NCBI RefSeq assembly: GCF_014773385.1
Contig: NZ_JACXAI010000024.1
Location: 28,985 to 92,984 of the forward strand
Reading direction: 5' to 3'
DNA length: 64,000 bases
Source of the DNA: Metabacillus arenae
GTDB lineage: Bacteria > Bacillota > Bacilli > Bacillales > Bacillaceae
The first letter of the stretch is position 1. Each line of letters starts with the position of its first letter. Made by a program: the position numbers and the translations under genes. Below are positions 51,210 through 61,033 of this stretch, piece by piece. Under the pieces are notes generated by a model. That model searched no databases, was not told the origin of the DNA, and was given only the letters and a program-made list of their open reading frames with translations.

Positions 51210-52351
51210 TACAAGTTTCTCCTCCTATCATTTATTTCTATAAAATGTTATCAAATGATTTAGTAGCCACTATTTCTTTTATGTAAAAAAGTAGTTTAGG
51301 TTATGTTATTTTTTTATTAATTCTAGCCATTTAACTTATGTATAAATTCCTGTTGGCCATTCTCTTATAAAAAATTTTTAATATCAATCTATTGAAAGAC
51401 ACATGATTTAGTACTCCTAATGTTCATATTTCTTAGTTTTTTCCACCCTTTATAACTAGTTAATAAAAAATAGCCCTAAACTCGAAGTACAAGAGAAGGG
51501 CTGGTGTTATTTTTCCTTATTATTGCTTAATTTTGTAAGAGGGCTTTAGACCGCCTTTAAGCGAGGGATGAAAGTGAGGTCAGATATGGAGTAGCTTTTG
51601 CTCCCTATATGCCACACTATTTGCTATGTTATTTTATACATCAAAAGTGAATAAGCGTTGATATAAAGGTAACAAAAAGACCAAATCTATATGTAATTTG
51701 GTCGGTTAATTAGTATATATTTATGATGTTTTTCCACACACTAAAATGGAAATATACGGTTTATCAAAAATTCACAAAACACCTTAGATTCCCTCCCTAA
51801 AACGGTATGCAAAGCAATAGATAAATAAAATTTTTCAATATATTTATATAAGTCAGATTAAAATTAAGTAATGAAAAATGCTTGTTCTACAATAAATATA
51901 TTATATGTAGTATGATTTTTGACCGTATTCATCGTAAATAACGAAACAAAAACAGCCTATTTTCTAACTTTGTTTACCCATTATATTGAGTAAGTAATTA
52001 TAGTTTTCAACGTAAACAACGATAGGACTTTACTTGGAGGGGTGGGTATGATAGGCTGCATGCCAGATGAAACAACGGCTTCATCCTTTCAAGACCAATC
52101 ATGCCCACAGAGGCTCCAAGTCAAGTCCTTAAACGCTTTTCTATGGTTACATGTAAACAATGATAAAAGGTGCACCATATCAATGATTTGAAACGGATAC
52201 TATATATAAGGGCCAATTGTAGGAATAACAGAGATTGAATAGGATGTACCCATAAAATCAAGAAATTTTATAGTTCTACTTATGAAATAAGTTATCTCCA
52301 AACTAAATCAAAATCATCTATTCAACAATAAAAAAGAGAAAGGATGTATTT
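51210..52351. other. Long AT-rich intergenic region with one possible small ORF
   Basis: This is 1.1 kb with no convincing gene. An AGCCCT/AGGGCT hairpin lies at 51472-51501. A 47-codon frame (52048-52191, MIGCMPDETTASSFQDQS) has a good ribosome site, GGAGGGGTGGG, but no recognisable family. The promoter for the 52352 cluster should lie in the last 150 bp. Confidence 0.3.
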
Positions 52352-52909
52352 ATGGACGAAACAAATGCAGAAAGCCTGCCTCATGGTGTACAAAGGTTGC
52401 CCCTAAAGAGAATAAAGGATACTCGAGGATCATTAATGGAGACTTACCGTGCTGAATGGTTGGCCTATGCTCCACCAGTTGTACAGTGGAATGTGAATAT
52501 TAGCTATCCAGGTACACTTCGTGGCTTCCATGTTCATTGGAAACATCATGATTTTCTTTGCGCCTTATCAGGAAGGCTTCACATTGGATTGCAAGATATG
52601 CGTCCTTGGTCTCCCACTTATGAATTGGCAGCTTTGACAATCCTTGATGCTGGTGAACCTGCACTCGTATATATCCCACCAGGAGTTGGGCATGGATTCT
52701 GGTTTGATAAAGAAACAACACATATATATGGTGTCACTCATTACTGGAATACTCATGACGAGTTAGCCTGTCGCTGGGATGATAGGAATATCAAAGTTCC
52801 TTGGCCTTGTAGAGAGCCTAAATTACTGTCTGAAAAGGATCAAAAAGCAGGGACATTCGACCAAATGCAGGCTAGTTTACTAAAGCATCTTTTACCTCCG
52901 ATAGAATAA
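52352..52909 (+). CDS. dTDP-4-dehydrorhamnose 3,5-epimerase-like (RmlC-type cupin) protein
   Basis: It has 185 residues. The core matches RmlC-type sugar epimerases: PGTLRGFHVHWKHHDFLCAL, SGRLHIGLQDMRPWSPTYE and YIPPGVGHGFWFDKETTHIY. The N-terminus DTRGSLMETYRAEWL is also family-like. It would act on a nucleotide-activated sugar. It leads a three-gene plus-strand cluster with an oxidoreductase and a glycosyltransferase, so surface polysaccharide, spore glycan or glycoprotein synthesis is likely. Confidence 0.82.
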   Translation: MDETNAESLPHGVQRLPLKRIKDTRGSLMETYRAEWLAYAPPVVQWNVNISYPGTLRGFHVHWKHHDFLCALSGRLHIGLQDMRPWSPTYELAALTILDAGEPALVYIPPGVGHGFWFDKETTHIYGVTHYWNTHDELACRWDDRNIKVPWPCREPKLLSEKDQKAGTFDQMQASLLKHLLPPIE

Positions 52910-52946
52910 GTAAGTTAAATTATTTACAAATCAGGGAGGAACATTA

Positions 52947-53882
52947 ATGAATAAGTATTCTTATTCCAGCCTGCACCTCGGGTTAGTAGGGTGTGGAAAC
53001 TGGGGACGGCACATTTTGCACGATCTGAAGCAATTAGGAGTCAAAACAAGTGTAGTTGCACGCTCTGAAACAAGTCGGGCCAATGCGCTCTCTTACGGGG
53101 CTGATCATCTTGTAGACACCATCGAAGCTTTGGATGAGACCATTAGCGGTTACGTAATTGCGAGCATTGCCAGTGCCCATATAGAGAATATCCGTGCCTT
53201 ACTGCCGCGTCAGCGCCCCATATTTGTAGAAAAACCCTTAGGGACGAAATTAGATGAAGCAGAAATGCTCGCGTTAGAATCGAAAGGGTTGGTTTTTGTC
53301 ATGCATAAGTGGCGTTATCATCCAGGTATTGATGCACTTGCAAAATTAGTTCAATCAGAGGAATTTGGTAAAATAAAGGGCCTGCGTCTTCAACGAACAA
53401 ATTGGGGAAGACAGCATGAGGATGTCGATTGTTGTCTCCATCTTCTCCCCCATGATCTGTCCATAACCTTGCATATTTTAGGATACCTGCCCCCTGTAGA
53501 AACTGTTATCCGGAATCCGTTGGGAAATAACCACTTTGGCTTTTTTGCAACTCTGTTTGATCGAGATAGAGACATTTATAGTACTTATGATGTCAATAAC
53601 ATCGCTCCCGGAAATGTACGTTCTGTAGCGGTGGGATTTGAGAAAGGTGTGGCAGCCTTAACCGACAGCTACGCTGAGGGGATCACTGTTTGCCAATATG
53701 GTACAAAAAATCCACCTGAAACCCGTTTGATTTCAAAGGAGATGCCCTTGCTGCAGCAACTCCGATCCTTTTTAGATTATCTATGTGGCGATCTCCCTCC
53801 ACTGAGTTCCCTTGAGGACGAACTACTGATTCTCCGACGTATAACTGCGGTGCGAAATGAACTTTATGGGGGAAAGGTATGA
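52947..53882 (+). CDS. Gfo/Idh/MocA family oxidoreductase
   Basis: It has 311 residues. The N-terminal Rossmann motif is LGLVGCGNWGRHIL; the family EKP motif is RPIFVEKPLGTKLDEAE and the downstream HKWRYHPGID marks the sugar-binding domain. It probably oxidises or reduces a nucleotide sugar. It overlaps the glycosyltransferase gene by four bases (ATGA) and follows the epimerase by 37 bp with GGGAGG before ATG. Confidence 0.88.
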   Translation: MNKYSYSSLHLGLVGCGNWGRHILHDLKQLGVKTSVVARSETSRANALSYGADHLVDTIEALDETISGYVIASIASAHIENIRALLPRQRPIFVEKPLGTKLDEAEMLALESKGLVFVMHKWRYHPGIDALAKLVQSEEFGKIKGLRLQRTNWGRQHEDVDCCLHLLPHDLSITLHILGYLPPVETVIRNPLGNNHFGFFATLFDRDRDIYSTYDVNNIAPGNVRSVAVGFEKGVAALTDSYAEGITVCQYGTKNPPETRLISKEMPLLQQLRSFLDYLCGDLPPLSSLEDELLILRRITAVRNELYGGKV

Positions 53883-54625
53883 TGGATCCAATGTTTACAA
53901 TTCTGGTGCCAACATATAACCATGGCAGCCTGCTTCGTTATGCGCTTGCCAGCATACTTCAACAATCCTGTCAGAATTTTGAGGTCTTTATCATCTGTGA
54001 CGGCGCTATGGACGAGGGTGTTGAAATCGCCTGGCAATATGCTCGAAAAGACCCGCGATTCCGTGTATTAGATCGACCTAAAGGTACACGCCACGGAGAG
54101 GCTTATCGACATGAGGCATTGCAAACTGCAAAAGGAAAGTTTGTATGTTATCTGTCTGATGATGATTTGTGGTTTCCAGATCATTTACAACACATGGAGG
54201 AAGCTTTATTAAAAGCTGATTTTGTACACAGCCGCTATGTTGCCGTTTTGCAAAAGGAGAAGATGGTGGCCATTCACGAATCGCTGGAGGACACCGAGAT
54301 TCGGGATCGAATGCTGAAGGAGCGATATAATATTTTTGGTCCTACGATTGCTGGACACCGCCTAGATACCTACCGCCGTCTTCCTGAAGGATGGAGCCCT
54401 GGTCCAGAGAATGTATGGAGTGATCTTAATATGTGGCGAAAATTTCTGAAACTAGAAAAAATAACTTTCCACGCTATACTAGCTGTAACCGCTCTTATTC
54501 TACCCTCAAATTTCAGAACAACCATGTCATTAAAGGAAAGAGAAGCAGAAACAGCTTTTTGGGCAAAAAGAATCAGTTGCCTTTCTTTTCGCACCACTAT
54601 CCAAGATACTTTCTTTATGCTTTAA
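53879..54625 (+). CDS. Family 2 glycosyltransferase
   Basis: It has 248 residues. The GT-A fold is visible in FTILVPTYNHGSLLRYALAS, VFIICDGAMDEG and the metal-binding CYLSDDDLWFPDHL (DDD, near residue 95). GWSPGPENVWSDLNMWRKFL follows as an acceptor-side motif. It transfers a sugar from a nucleotide donor, presumably one made by the two upstream genes. Its C-terminus is a little short and poorly conserved in look, so a late frameshift is possible. Confidence 0.85.
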   Translation: MMDPMFTILVPTYNHGSLLRYALASILQQSCQNFEVFIICDGAMDEGVEIAWQYARKDPRFRVLDRPKGTRHGEAYRHEALQTAKGKFVCYLSDDDLWFPDHLQHMEEALLKADFVHSRYVAVLQKEKMVAIHESLEDTEIRDRMLKERYNIFGPTIAGHRLDTYRRLPEGWSPGPENVWSDLNMWRKFLKLEKITFHAILAVTALILPSNFRTTMSLKEREAETAFWAKRISCLSFRTTIQDTFFML

Positions 54626-54720
54626 TTCTAAATTCCTGTTTTTAATTTTTCTCAGTAGAACTATTATAAAACAAAATCTTGACATGGTAGACCAAATCGT
54701 TCTCAATACTAGTGTACACC

Positions 54721-54819
54721 TTACTTCATTTTTGTTTTTAAAATTGCAGTTCCGTAGTTATCCATTGCTTTCTCATACGCTCTCATTGTATTAGCGATGA
54801 ATTCAACTATTTTTCTCAT
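54721..54819 (-). CDS. Small 32-residue protein of unknown function
   Basis: The peptide begins MRKIVEFIANTMRAYEKAMD and ends ILKTKMK. It is amphipathic and basic. The ribosome site AAGGGGGG is strong and ten bases from ATG. I do not recognise the family. It could be a real small protein missed by length cut-offs. Confidence 0.45.
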   Translation of the reverse strand: MRKIVEFIANTMRAYEKAMDNYGTAILKTKMK

Positions 54820-55280
54820 TCCGCTTTCCCCCCTTGTGAATTGTTGCTCTAATTATGTCATGTTTGGTATTACTTAAGCAAAGTTACTGAAAACGGAAAC
54901 AACTCCTATAAAAGCGAAAACAAAGAACTTGAAAGCGTATAAAATATTGTATTTCCTCAATATTACGCCTTTTTCCTCTGTTTTTCATTTAATTTTAAGT
55001 TTAGATAAGATCGTACCTTCTGGAATCTATAAAATTTTAAGGTATAAACATTATAAACTTTTAAAGAGTCTGATAAATATGCTATGTCTATATCACTTAT
55101 TGATATACCTCTAATAGTCGAACCAAATTTAAACCGCGGATATTTTTGATATTCAGATTTTTATTTTGCTAAATCACTAATTTGAAAAGAATGTTTTTCA
55201 ATTTCACTTATTTCTTTAACAAAATAGTTTGAATTTAGTTCACCCTACAAATAAAGGATTCATTTTTTTCCATGTTCGAC

Positions 55281-55403
55281 TCATATAAACATATCCATTA
55301 GACATTCCAATTGTTGAATGGTATATCCATCTTCTTTCATCTTTATCACTTCTAATTTAAGTTCTACTGAATAAGTTTTGAATACTTGTCTTTTTGTTGC
55401 CAT
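55281..55403 (-). pseudogene. IS3-family transposase OrfA remnant
   Basis: ATG at 55403 after AAGGGGTGATTTTG opens MATKRQVFKTYSVELKLEVI and KMKEDGYTIQQL, the conserved start of IS3-type OrfA (HTH_Tnp_1). A stop follows after 40 codons, and no OrfB or inverted repeats are seen nearby. The rest of 54626-55572 contains only AT-rich DNA and the small ORF at 54721. Confidence 0.65.
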
Positions 55404-55572
55404 CAAAATCACCCCTTAAAGCAATTTTGCCCGAATAAGGGTTTATTCCTGCCTTAAGGGGAGCGAGGTCAGACCCCCCTATAAAGAAATCTATCTGTAT
55501 CAAGGAGATGTTAGAAATAGTCCTTTGATAGAAACTATCCCCCACATTAAATTAGCAAGATACCTACTACAT

Positions 55573-57900
55573 TCAATAGCATCTAATTTCATATACTGCC
55601 GCCGAAGGATCTCCATTTGTGGCATGAATCGTTAATCTTAAACGATCTGTATGAACGGTCGAATTCAATTTATGTTTGCGTTGACGTTGATAGTTATCGT
55701 TCACTTGGAGAATCTCTTTCCACTCTCCGTTGACCCATGCACTTATACTATAATCCTTTGCACATTGCGGGTCGCGATAAAATGACTCGTAGGCGTGATA
55801 CTCACGCAAGATATTACCTGGGAACGTTAATTCAACTTGCGAAATAGACATGACCTCATCCCAGGACAATTCTATCCAAGGAGCATCTGGAGACTTTTCA
55901 TCTGATCTCCATAAATTTGTAGAACGATATGGCCTTGTAAAGCCACTAAGAATATTTTCTGCTGAAAAGCATCTTTGTGCAGGCTCTACTTTATAACTCA
56001 TCGAAATACCATGATCATATCGTCTCATCCGATTCCCAATATCGAAAGCACACACATGACCAGGTTCAATTTTTCCTGCTCTATGCCACTCTACATTTTC
56101 ATTCTCCAAAAGATCTAGTCGAATATATCCACTTTTAGGTAACCCATTTGAGGTATTGAGTTGTACTGACCAAGAGATCCATTTATTTTCACCAGGCGTC
56201 ACCTCTAAAGTTGTGTCAGCTAATTCTTCACTACCATCTACTGAATAATCCCAAATATCTTCTACCGTAACAACCTTTGCTTGAACATGTTGTATTTCAT
56301 CAGAATGGTTCGTTAAGCAAACCGATAAAGTTTTGATTTTATCATTACCTACAGCAATCCACTGGCCTCGACGTTGCATTAGTTTATCTGTTTTTGACGT
56401 TTGATGTTGTGTTTTCCAAAACCTCAGTCCTTCGTGTACTCCTTGTGTGTTCGGACCAACACCAACACATTTTGCTTCACTACTTGCGGTCACTTTTGCT
56501 TTTCTTGCTATGTCGTTTTCGTCTTCATTCTTATTGTTTAGTAAAAAACAGCCGTCTCTAAGTAATTTTTGTTTTACTGTATCGATATAGTTGTCAGCTA
56601 CTTCAGGTAATTTTAAATCTAGATTAACTGACACTGCAGCTGCCGTCCCTACACCTTGACCCATTATTGCAGTTGTACCCATAACCCTTACAGTTCCTAA
56701 AGCTGCATGTGTGGCACTTACGTTTCTTCCTGCCATCATTAAATTGTCAATGTCTTTTGAGATCATCATATTCAAAGGGATACCGTATGGGCCGCAAAGT
56801 GTCGCTCTTTGGAATTCACTTACCACTTTGTATCCTTCCATTGCAGCAGGTTCACTTGAAGATGCAAGCAAACCTCCAGGTGCGTGTAAGTCAACATTCC
56901 ATCCTCCAAATGCGACCTCATCTTCAAATACTTTTTTATTAAGAGGATCGTGCTCAGTCATTAGGTACCTGCCCATAATTCTACGACTCTCTCTTTTTCC
57001 TGGTACTTGACCGATCCATTCAAGAGCATAGTTTTTTGCAATTTCCTTTAATTCGGGATCTTTATTTTTAATCCAATCCCAAACCCCCAGAGTGTGTCGT
57101 GTTAATTCATGTCGGATATCTTCATTTTCATAGATTGTGTCCCACGGAATGCCAATTTCCAGCCACCAGTATCCGCCACGATAGCGGTCGTTTTCTTTAT
57201 GACCAGTATGTTCTAATGGCCTTCCCTGTTTATAGAAAAAACTAGCATCTTCGTAATTTTTTATCCAGCTCGGGGCTTTATATGGAACAGGCCGGCCCAT
57301 ATCAACTGCTTTAAAATGTATAGAGCTTCCCATTACATTTTCACTTGCTTTTTCAGGAGCGTGAGGTTCATTAAACTCTTCATGAGCTTCCTCTCCAAAC
57401 CGCCATTCACAACCCGATCTGTCTGCCACGATACCGTCACCTGTACAATCGATAAAAACTTTTCCTTTAATAGTTAGTTCGACTTCAGCGTTAAGAACAT
57501 GGCAGACAACACTCTCGATTGTACGATTGTCTGCTTTATTCACTCCTTGCACAGTAGTATTCAAAAAAACTTCCAAATTTGAAGTTCTAATAGCCATATC
57601 ATACATCGTCATATCCCATACACTATTGGTCCAACCGTTTTCATTTATTTCCTCGTGGTTTCTCGCTCTTTCTTCAATTAGCAACTCAGAAATAATCCCT
57701 GTTTCTCTTGCGTACGCATGAAAGGCTGCTGAACCATGTGTTGTCACTCTAACCTCGGAAGAACTATTACCACCAAACACAGGGCGGTCCTGAATAATTG
57801 CCGTCTTCGCTCCATTTCTCGCTGCTGATACAGCTGCACAAAATCCTGCTAATCCTCCACCACATACAACAACATCAAATGTTTCGTTTCTCGTTTTCAA
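55573..57900 (-). CDS. FAD-dependent oxidoreductase (PF12831 type) with C-terminal carbohydrate-binding-like domain
   Basis: A TTG at 57900 (GAGGTG upstream) gives 775 residues; GTG at 57909 overlaps the ribosome site. The N-terminal FAD motif is FDVVVCGGGLAGFCAAVSAA, then FGGNSSSEVR and FIDCTGDGIVADRSGCEWRFG, the signature of the large FAD_oxidored family. Around residue 600 onward the protein has F5/8 type C-like features (WRSDEKSPDAPWIELSWDEV). It is the last gene of a sugar ABC operon, so it probably oxidises a hydroxyl of an imported glycoside or oligosaccharide. The exact substrate is unknown. Confidence 0.82.
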   Translation of the reverse strand: MKTRNETFDVVVCGGGLAGFCAAVSAARNGAKTAIIQDRPVFGGNSSSEVRVTTHGSAAFHAYARETGIISELLIEERARNHEEINENGWTNSVWDMTMYDMAIRTSNLEVFLNTTVQGVNKADNRTIESVVCHVLNAEVELTIKGKVFIDCTGDGIVADRSGCEWRFGEEAHEEFNEPHAPEKASENVMGSSIHFKAVDMGRPVPYKAPSWIKNYEDASFFYKQGRPLEHTGHKENDRYRGGYWWLEIGIPWDTIYENEDIRHELTRHTLGVWDWIKNKDPELKEIAKNYALEWIGQVPGKRESRRIMGRYLMTEHDPLNKKVFEDEVAFGGWNVDLHAPGGLLASSSEPAAMEGYKVVSEFQRATLCGPYGIPLNMMISKDIDNLMMAGRNVSATHAALGTVRVMGTTAIMGQGVGTAAAVSVNLDLKLPEVADNYIDTVKQKLLRDGCFLLNNKNEDENDIARKAKVTASSEAKCVGVGPNTQGVHEGLRFWKTQHQTSKTDKLMQRRGQWIAVGNDKIKTLSVCLTNHSDEIQHVQAKVVTVEDIWDYSVDGSEELADTTLEVTPGENKWISWSVQLNTSNGLPKSGYIRLDLLENENVEWHRAGKIEPGHVCAFDIGNRMRRYDHGISMSYKVEPAQRCFSAENILSGFTRPYRSTNLWRSDEKSPDAPWIELSWDEVMSISQVELTFPGNILREYHAYESFYRDPQCAKDYSISAWVNGEWKEILQVNDNYQRQRKHKLNSTVHTDRLRLTIHATNGDPSAAVYEIRCY

Positions 57901-57929
57901 AACATACACCTCATTTAAATTTTAGTTAA

Positions 57930-58760
57930 TTACCCTTTTACGGCACCATCTGTTAAACCTCTCACAAAATACTTTTGTAACATAAAGAAGAGTAAAATAA
58001 TTGGAACAACAGCAATCACAGATGCACTAATGACTAATCCCCAAGGAACTAATGAGGAAGTGGTTTGGAAAGATGCTATCCCTATTGGTAGCGTTTTCAT
58101 ATGTTCCTTTGTTAAAATAAGAGATGGCCACATGAAATCACCCCAAACCCACATGAACTTAAGAACAGCAATCGTACAAAGCGTCGGTAATGCGTTCGGA
58201 ATAATAATTTTAAACAAGGAACGAATTCTTCCACATCCGTCCATAAACGCAGCTTCCTCAAGTTCATACGGTAACGCTAAAAAAGCTTGCCTTAGTAAGA
58301 AAACACCAAAAGGACTAACTAAATCAGGTAATATTACTGCAATGAAATTATTCTGTAATCCTAGAGGTGCCAACATCAAGTACAATGGAACAACCAATAC
58401 TTGGACAGGAATAATAAGCGTAGCAATCACTACAAAAAATAAGAGTTTTTTACCCTTAAATTCGAGTCGTGCTAATGCGTAAGCTATTAATGGACAAAAG
58501 ACTAAATTGCCTATTACTGCAATTATTGCGATTATAAAACTATTAATAAACCAACGAGATATTGGATATTTTTCAAATACCTCCTTAAAGTTTTCTAGAT
58601 ATAACCAACTTTCAGGGAAGAAATGAAAGCTAGATATAATTTGACTAAGCGGCTCAAATGAACTTTTAAACATAATGTAAAAAGGAAATAACGCAAAAAG
58701 CGCGATTGGGATTAATATTACATATGAAATAAAACCCGATGAGTTTTTATACCTATTCAC
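57930..58760 (-). CDS. Carbohydrate ABC transporter permease (MalG/UgpE type)
   Basis: It has 276 residues and six helices. The coupling EAA loop is EEAAFMDGCGRIRSLFKIII. Its GTG start shares one base with the stop of the preceding permease gene (TAGTG at 58760), so translation is coupled. It forms the membrane channel with the protein encoded at 58760-59626. No ATPase gene is present, so a shared MsmX-type ATPase elsewhere is expected, as in other Bacillus sugar importers. Confidence 0.92.
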   Translation of the reverse strand: MNRYKNSSGFISYVILIPIALFALFPFYIMFKSSFEPLSQIISSFHFFPESWLYLENFKEVFEKYPISRWFINSFIIAIIAVIGNLVFCPLIAYALARLEFKGKKLLFFVVIATLIIPVQVLVVPLYLMLAPLGLQNNFIAVILPDLVSPFGVFLLRQAFLALPYELEEAAFMDGCGRIRSLFKIIIPNALPTLCTIAVLKFMWVWGDFMWPSLILTKEHMKTLPIGIASFQTTSSLVPWGLVISASVIAVVPIILLFFMLQKYFVRGLTDGAVKG

Positions 58761-59626
58761 TATCTTTTATCCTCCCTTCCCATAAAGTAATACTGGCCAT
58801 ATACAAGACCAAAGACTATGATAAACAGAATACCGGATGCTGCTGTTGCGAGACCATAAGATGTAAAGATTTTTTGATACATGTAGACAACTAAAGTCAT
58901 TGTTGCGTTTCCTGGTCCCCCCTTAGTCATGACCCATATCTGATCGAAAATTTTAAATGAATTGATAAGTAGTAATACTACAACAAAAAATGTAGTTGGA
59001 CGAAGCAAAGGAAGAGTAAGATGTATAAATTTTTGCCAAGTTCCTGCTCCATCTATTTCCATTCCTTCATATAATTCTTGAGGTATTTGTTGCAGCCCTG
59101 TCACATAGATAATTGCGTACAAACCGAAGCTTTGCCAAATACTAACCAAAATAATTGCTGGCATCGCTAAATCGGAGTCAAAAAGCCATTGTTGACCTTG
59201 AATCCCAAATGTATTCAGAAATGCGTTGATGAAACCATGAGGTGAATAAAGCAAAGTCCATATAATTCCGGTTATAGCCATTGGGATAACAAGAGGTGTA
59301 AGCAGTATGGTTCGAATTACACGAACACCTCTTAAAGGTTTATGAACAATTAAAGCTGTTCCTAATGACAAAATTAAGCTGCCAAAGACATAAAAAAGTG
59401 AGAAGTACAGTGTATTCCACAAAGTTGTTTTAAAAACGCTGTCTTCAAGTAATAAAAACTTATAATTAGATAATCCAATAAACGTTTTATCCCCTAGTAG
59501 ATTCCAATTAAAAAAACTTATTACAAAAGCATAGAACATTGGAAAAATGAAAAAACCGCCTAAAAAAATAATTCCTGGTAATGAGAGGGTCCAACCTAGT
59601 AAATTATGATTTTTGTTTGTTAACAA
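58760..59626 (-). CDS. Carbohydrate ABC transporter permease (MalF/UgpA type)
   Basis: It has 288 residues and six helices from a TTG start (GGGGGAAGG upstream). The EAA loop is YEGMEIDGAGTWQKFIHLTL. It is the partner of the MalG-type permease, with which it overlaps by one base. It lies 69 bp after the binding-protein gene. Confidence 0.92.
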   Translation of the reverse strand: MLTNKNHNLLGWTLSLPGIIFLGGFFIFPMFYAFVISFFNWNLLGDKTFIGLSNYKFLLLEDSVFKTTLWNTLYFSLFYVFGSLILSLGTALIVHKPLRGVRVIRTILLTPLVIPMAITGIIWTLLYSPHGFINAFLNTFGIQGQQWLFDSDLAMPAIILVSIWQSFGLYAIIYVTGLQQIPQELYEGMEIDGAGTWQKFIHLTLPLLRPTTFFVVVLLLINSFKIFDQIWVMTKGGPGNATMTLVVYMYQKIFTSYGLATAASGILFIIVFGLVYGQYYFMGREDKR

Positions 59627-59695
59627 GAATCTTCCTTCCCCCTTTTTTATGAGAATTTTGTAGATATGATAGGATAACCCATCATATCTGCAAGA

Positions 59696-61018
59696 TTAAT
59701 AGTTGATGGCATGATTAACTTGAACATCAATATTTTCTAAAGATTCTTCAATAGATGTTTCACCGGTTATAGCAGGAATGAGGTGAGAAGGCTGAGCAGC
59801 CCACCTCTCTGTGTATCCTTGTCTAGATTGAATGAATAATTCCGCAGAATCAGCATTTATATTATTATCAAGCTGCTGGTTAAGAGCTTCCCATACTTCA
59901 GGCTGCTTACTCGTAAATTCCTCAATTTCTGCTTTTACTTCTGAATCTACTTTTTCAAGGTTAAATGGAGAGATATAATGTGCACTTTCCATAAATACTC
60001 TTGTTCTTTCCGGTGATGCAAGCCACCTTACAAATTCTCCAGCAGCTTCAATCTTGTCAGATCTTGAGTTTACAGCAACCCCATGTCCACCAAAGTGACC
60101 TGCAGCTGATTCAGGCCCTTTCGGCATAGGTGCCATCCCCCATTTATCTGCCATATTGGAATCGTTATACCAATCTTGCTGGTCAGCTGTAGGCTGTGTA
60201 AAGTAGAACATCGCCACTTCGCCATTAGCGAAACCGTTTACAGCGCTAAGCCCCGGAATTGCAAGGTTTTCCTCATAAAATCTTTTCATAAAAGATAATG
60301 CTTCCTGACCTTCTGGAGAATTCAACACAGATTCTCCGTCTTTAATATACTGTCCCCCTGCAGCTGCAAACATGGATCCCCATGAAAGATTCATCGCATT
60401 TCGATGTTCATCCATGCCATTGATCTGTAGTCCCATAACCCCAGGTTTTCCATTATCCATAGTTGCTTCTGAAATAGTTTTAGCGGTATGATACAACTCA
60501 TCCCAAGTTGCAGGCGGTCCTTCAAAGCCATATTTACTTAATATATCTTTTCTGTAAAATAACATATTCATTTCATACCCTAGAGGAAATGCCATGATTT
60601 GGCCGTTTTCTTTATATCCTTCAATTAGTGGATTAAAAGTTTCGATCTCTTTTTGGGAGAATCCTAAGACTTCTGCGGGCACTAATACATTTGCTTGAGT
60701 ATATTCTTCATCCAATGATCCTAAATAAAAAACATCTGGTCCAGTACCTGAGGTAATCGCAGTCTTTATTTGTTCCCGACCATCCGACCATCCTAACATG
60801 GTTAGTTCGACTTCAACTGAGTGATGTGACGCATTAAATTCTGATACTAGCGATTCAAATTCTTCTGGCTCAATAAATGGTAAAAGCCAAACTTTAATCT
60901 TTGTTTTTCCGTTCTCACCTCCAGTTTCCGCATCACTTGAGCACCCCGCAGTCAAAATTATCATGAAGATCATTGTTACACCCAACAACAAGTTTTTGGA
61001 GAAATTAGCATATTTCAT
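59696..61018 (-). CDS. Extracellular solute-binding lipoprotein of the sugar ABC transporter
   Basis: It has 440 residues with a lipoprotein signal (lipobox LTAGC, Cys26) and a family 1 binding-protein fold: KIKVWLLPFIEPEEFESLVS, YEMNMLFYRKDILSKYGFEG, PPATWDELYHTAKTI and FVRWLASPERTRVFMESAHY. It should bind an oligosaccharide or glycoside. GGAGGAG precedes ATG. It lies 15 bp after the LacI gene, so regulator and transporter share a transcript. Confidence 0.93.
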   Translation of the reverse strand: MKYANFSKNLLLGVTMIFMIILTAGCSSDAETGGENGKTKIKVWLLPFIEPEEFESLVSEFNASHHSVEVELTMLGWSDGREQIKTAITSGTGPDVFYLGSLDEEYTQANVLVPAEVLGFSQKEIETFNPLIEGYKENGQIMAFPLGYEMNMLFYRKDILSKYGFEGPPATWDELYHTAKTISEATMDNGKPGVMGLQINGMDEHRNAMNLSWGSMFAAAGGQYIKDGESVLNSPEGQEALSFMKRFYEENLAIPGLSAVNGFANGEVAMFYFTQPTADQQDWYNDSNMADKWGMAPMPKGPESAAGHFGGHGVAVNSRSDKIEAAGEFVRWLASPERTRVFMESAHYISPFNLEKVDSEVKAEIEEFTSKQPEVWEALNQQLDNNINADSAELFIQSRQGYTERWAAQPSHLIPAITGETSIEESLENIDVQVNHAINY

Positions 61019-61033
61019 TTGCTCCTCCTATAT

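Noticed and set aside
55357..55545. Minus-strand 62-codon frame next to the IS3 remnant
   Set aside because: It is out of frame with the recognisable OrfA start and has no motif.
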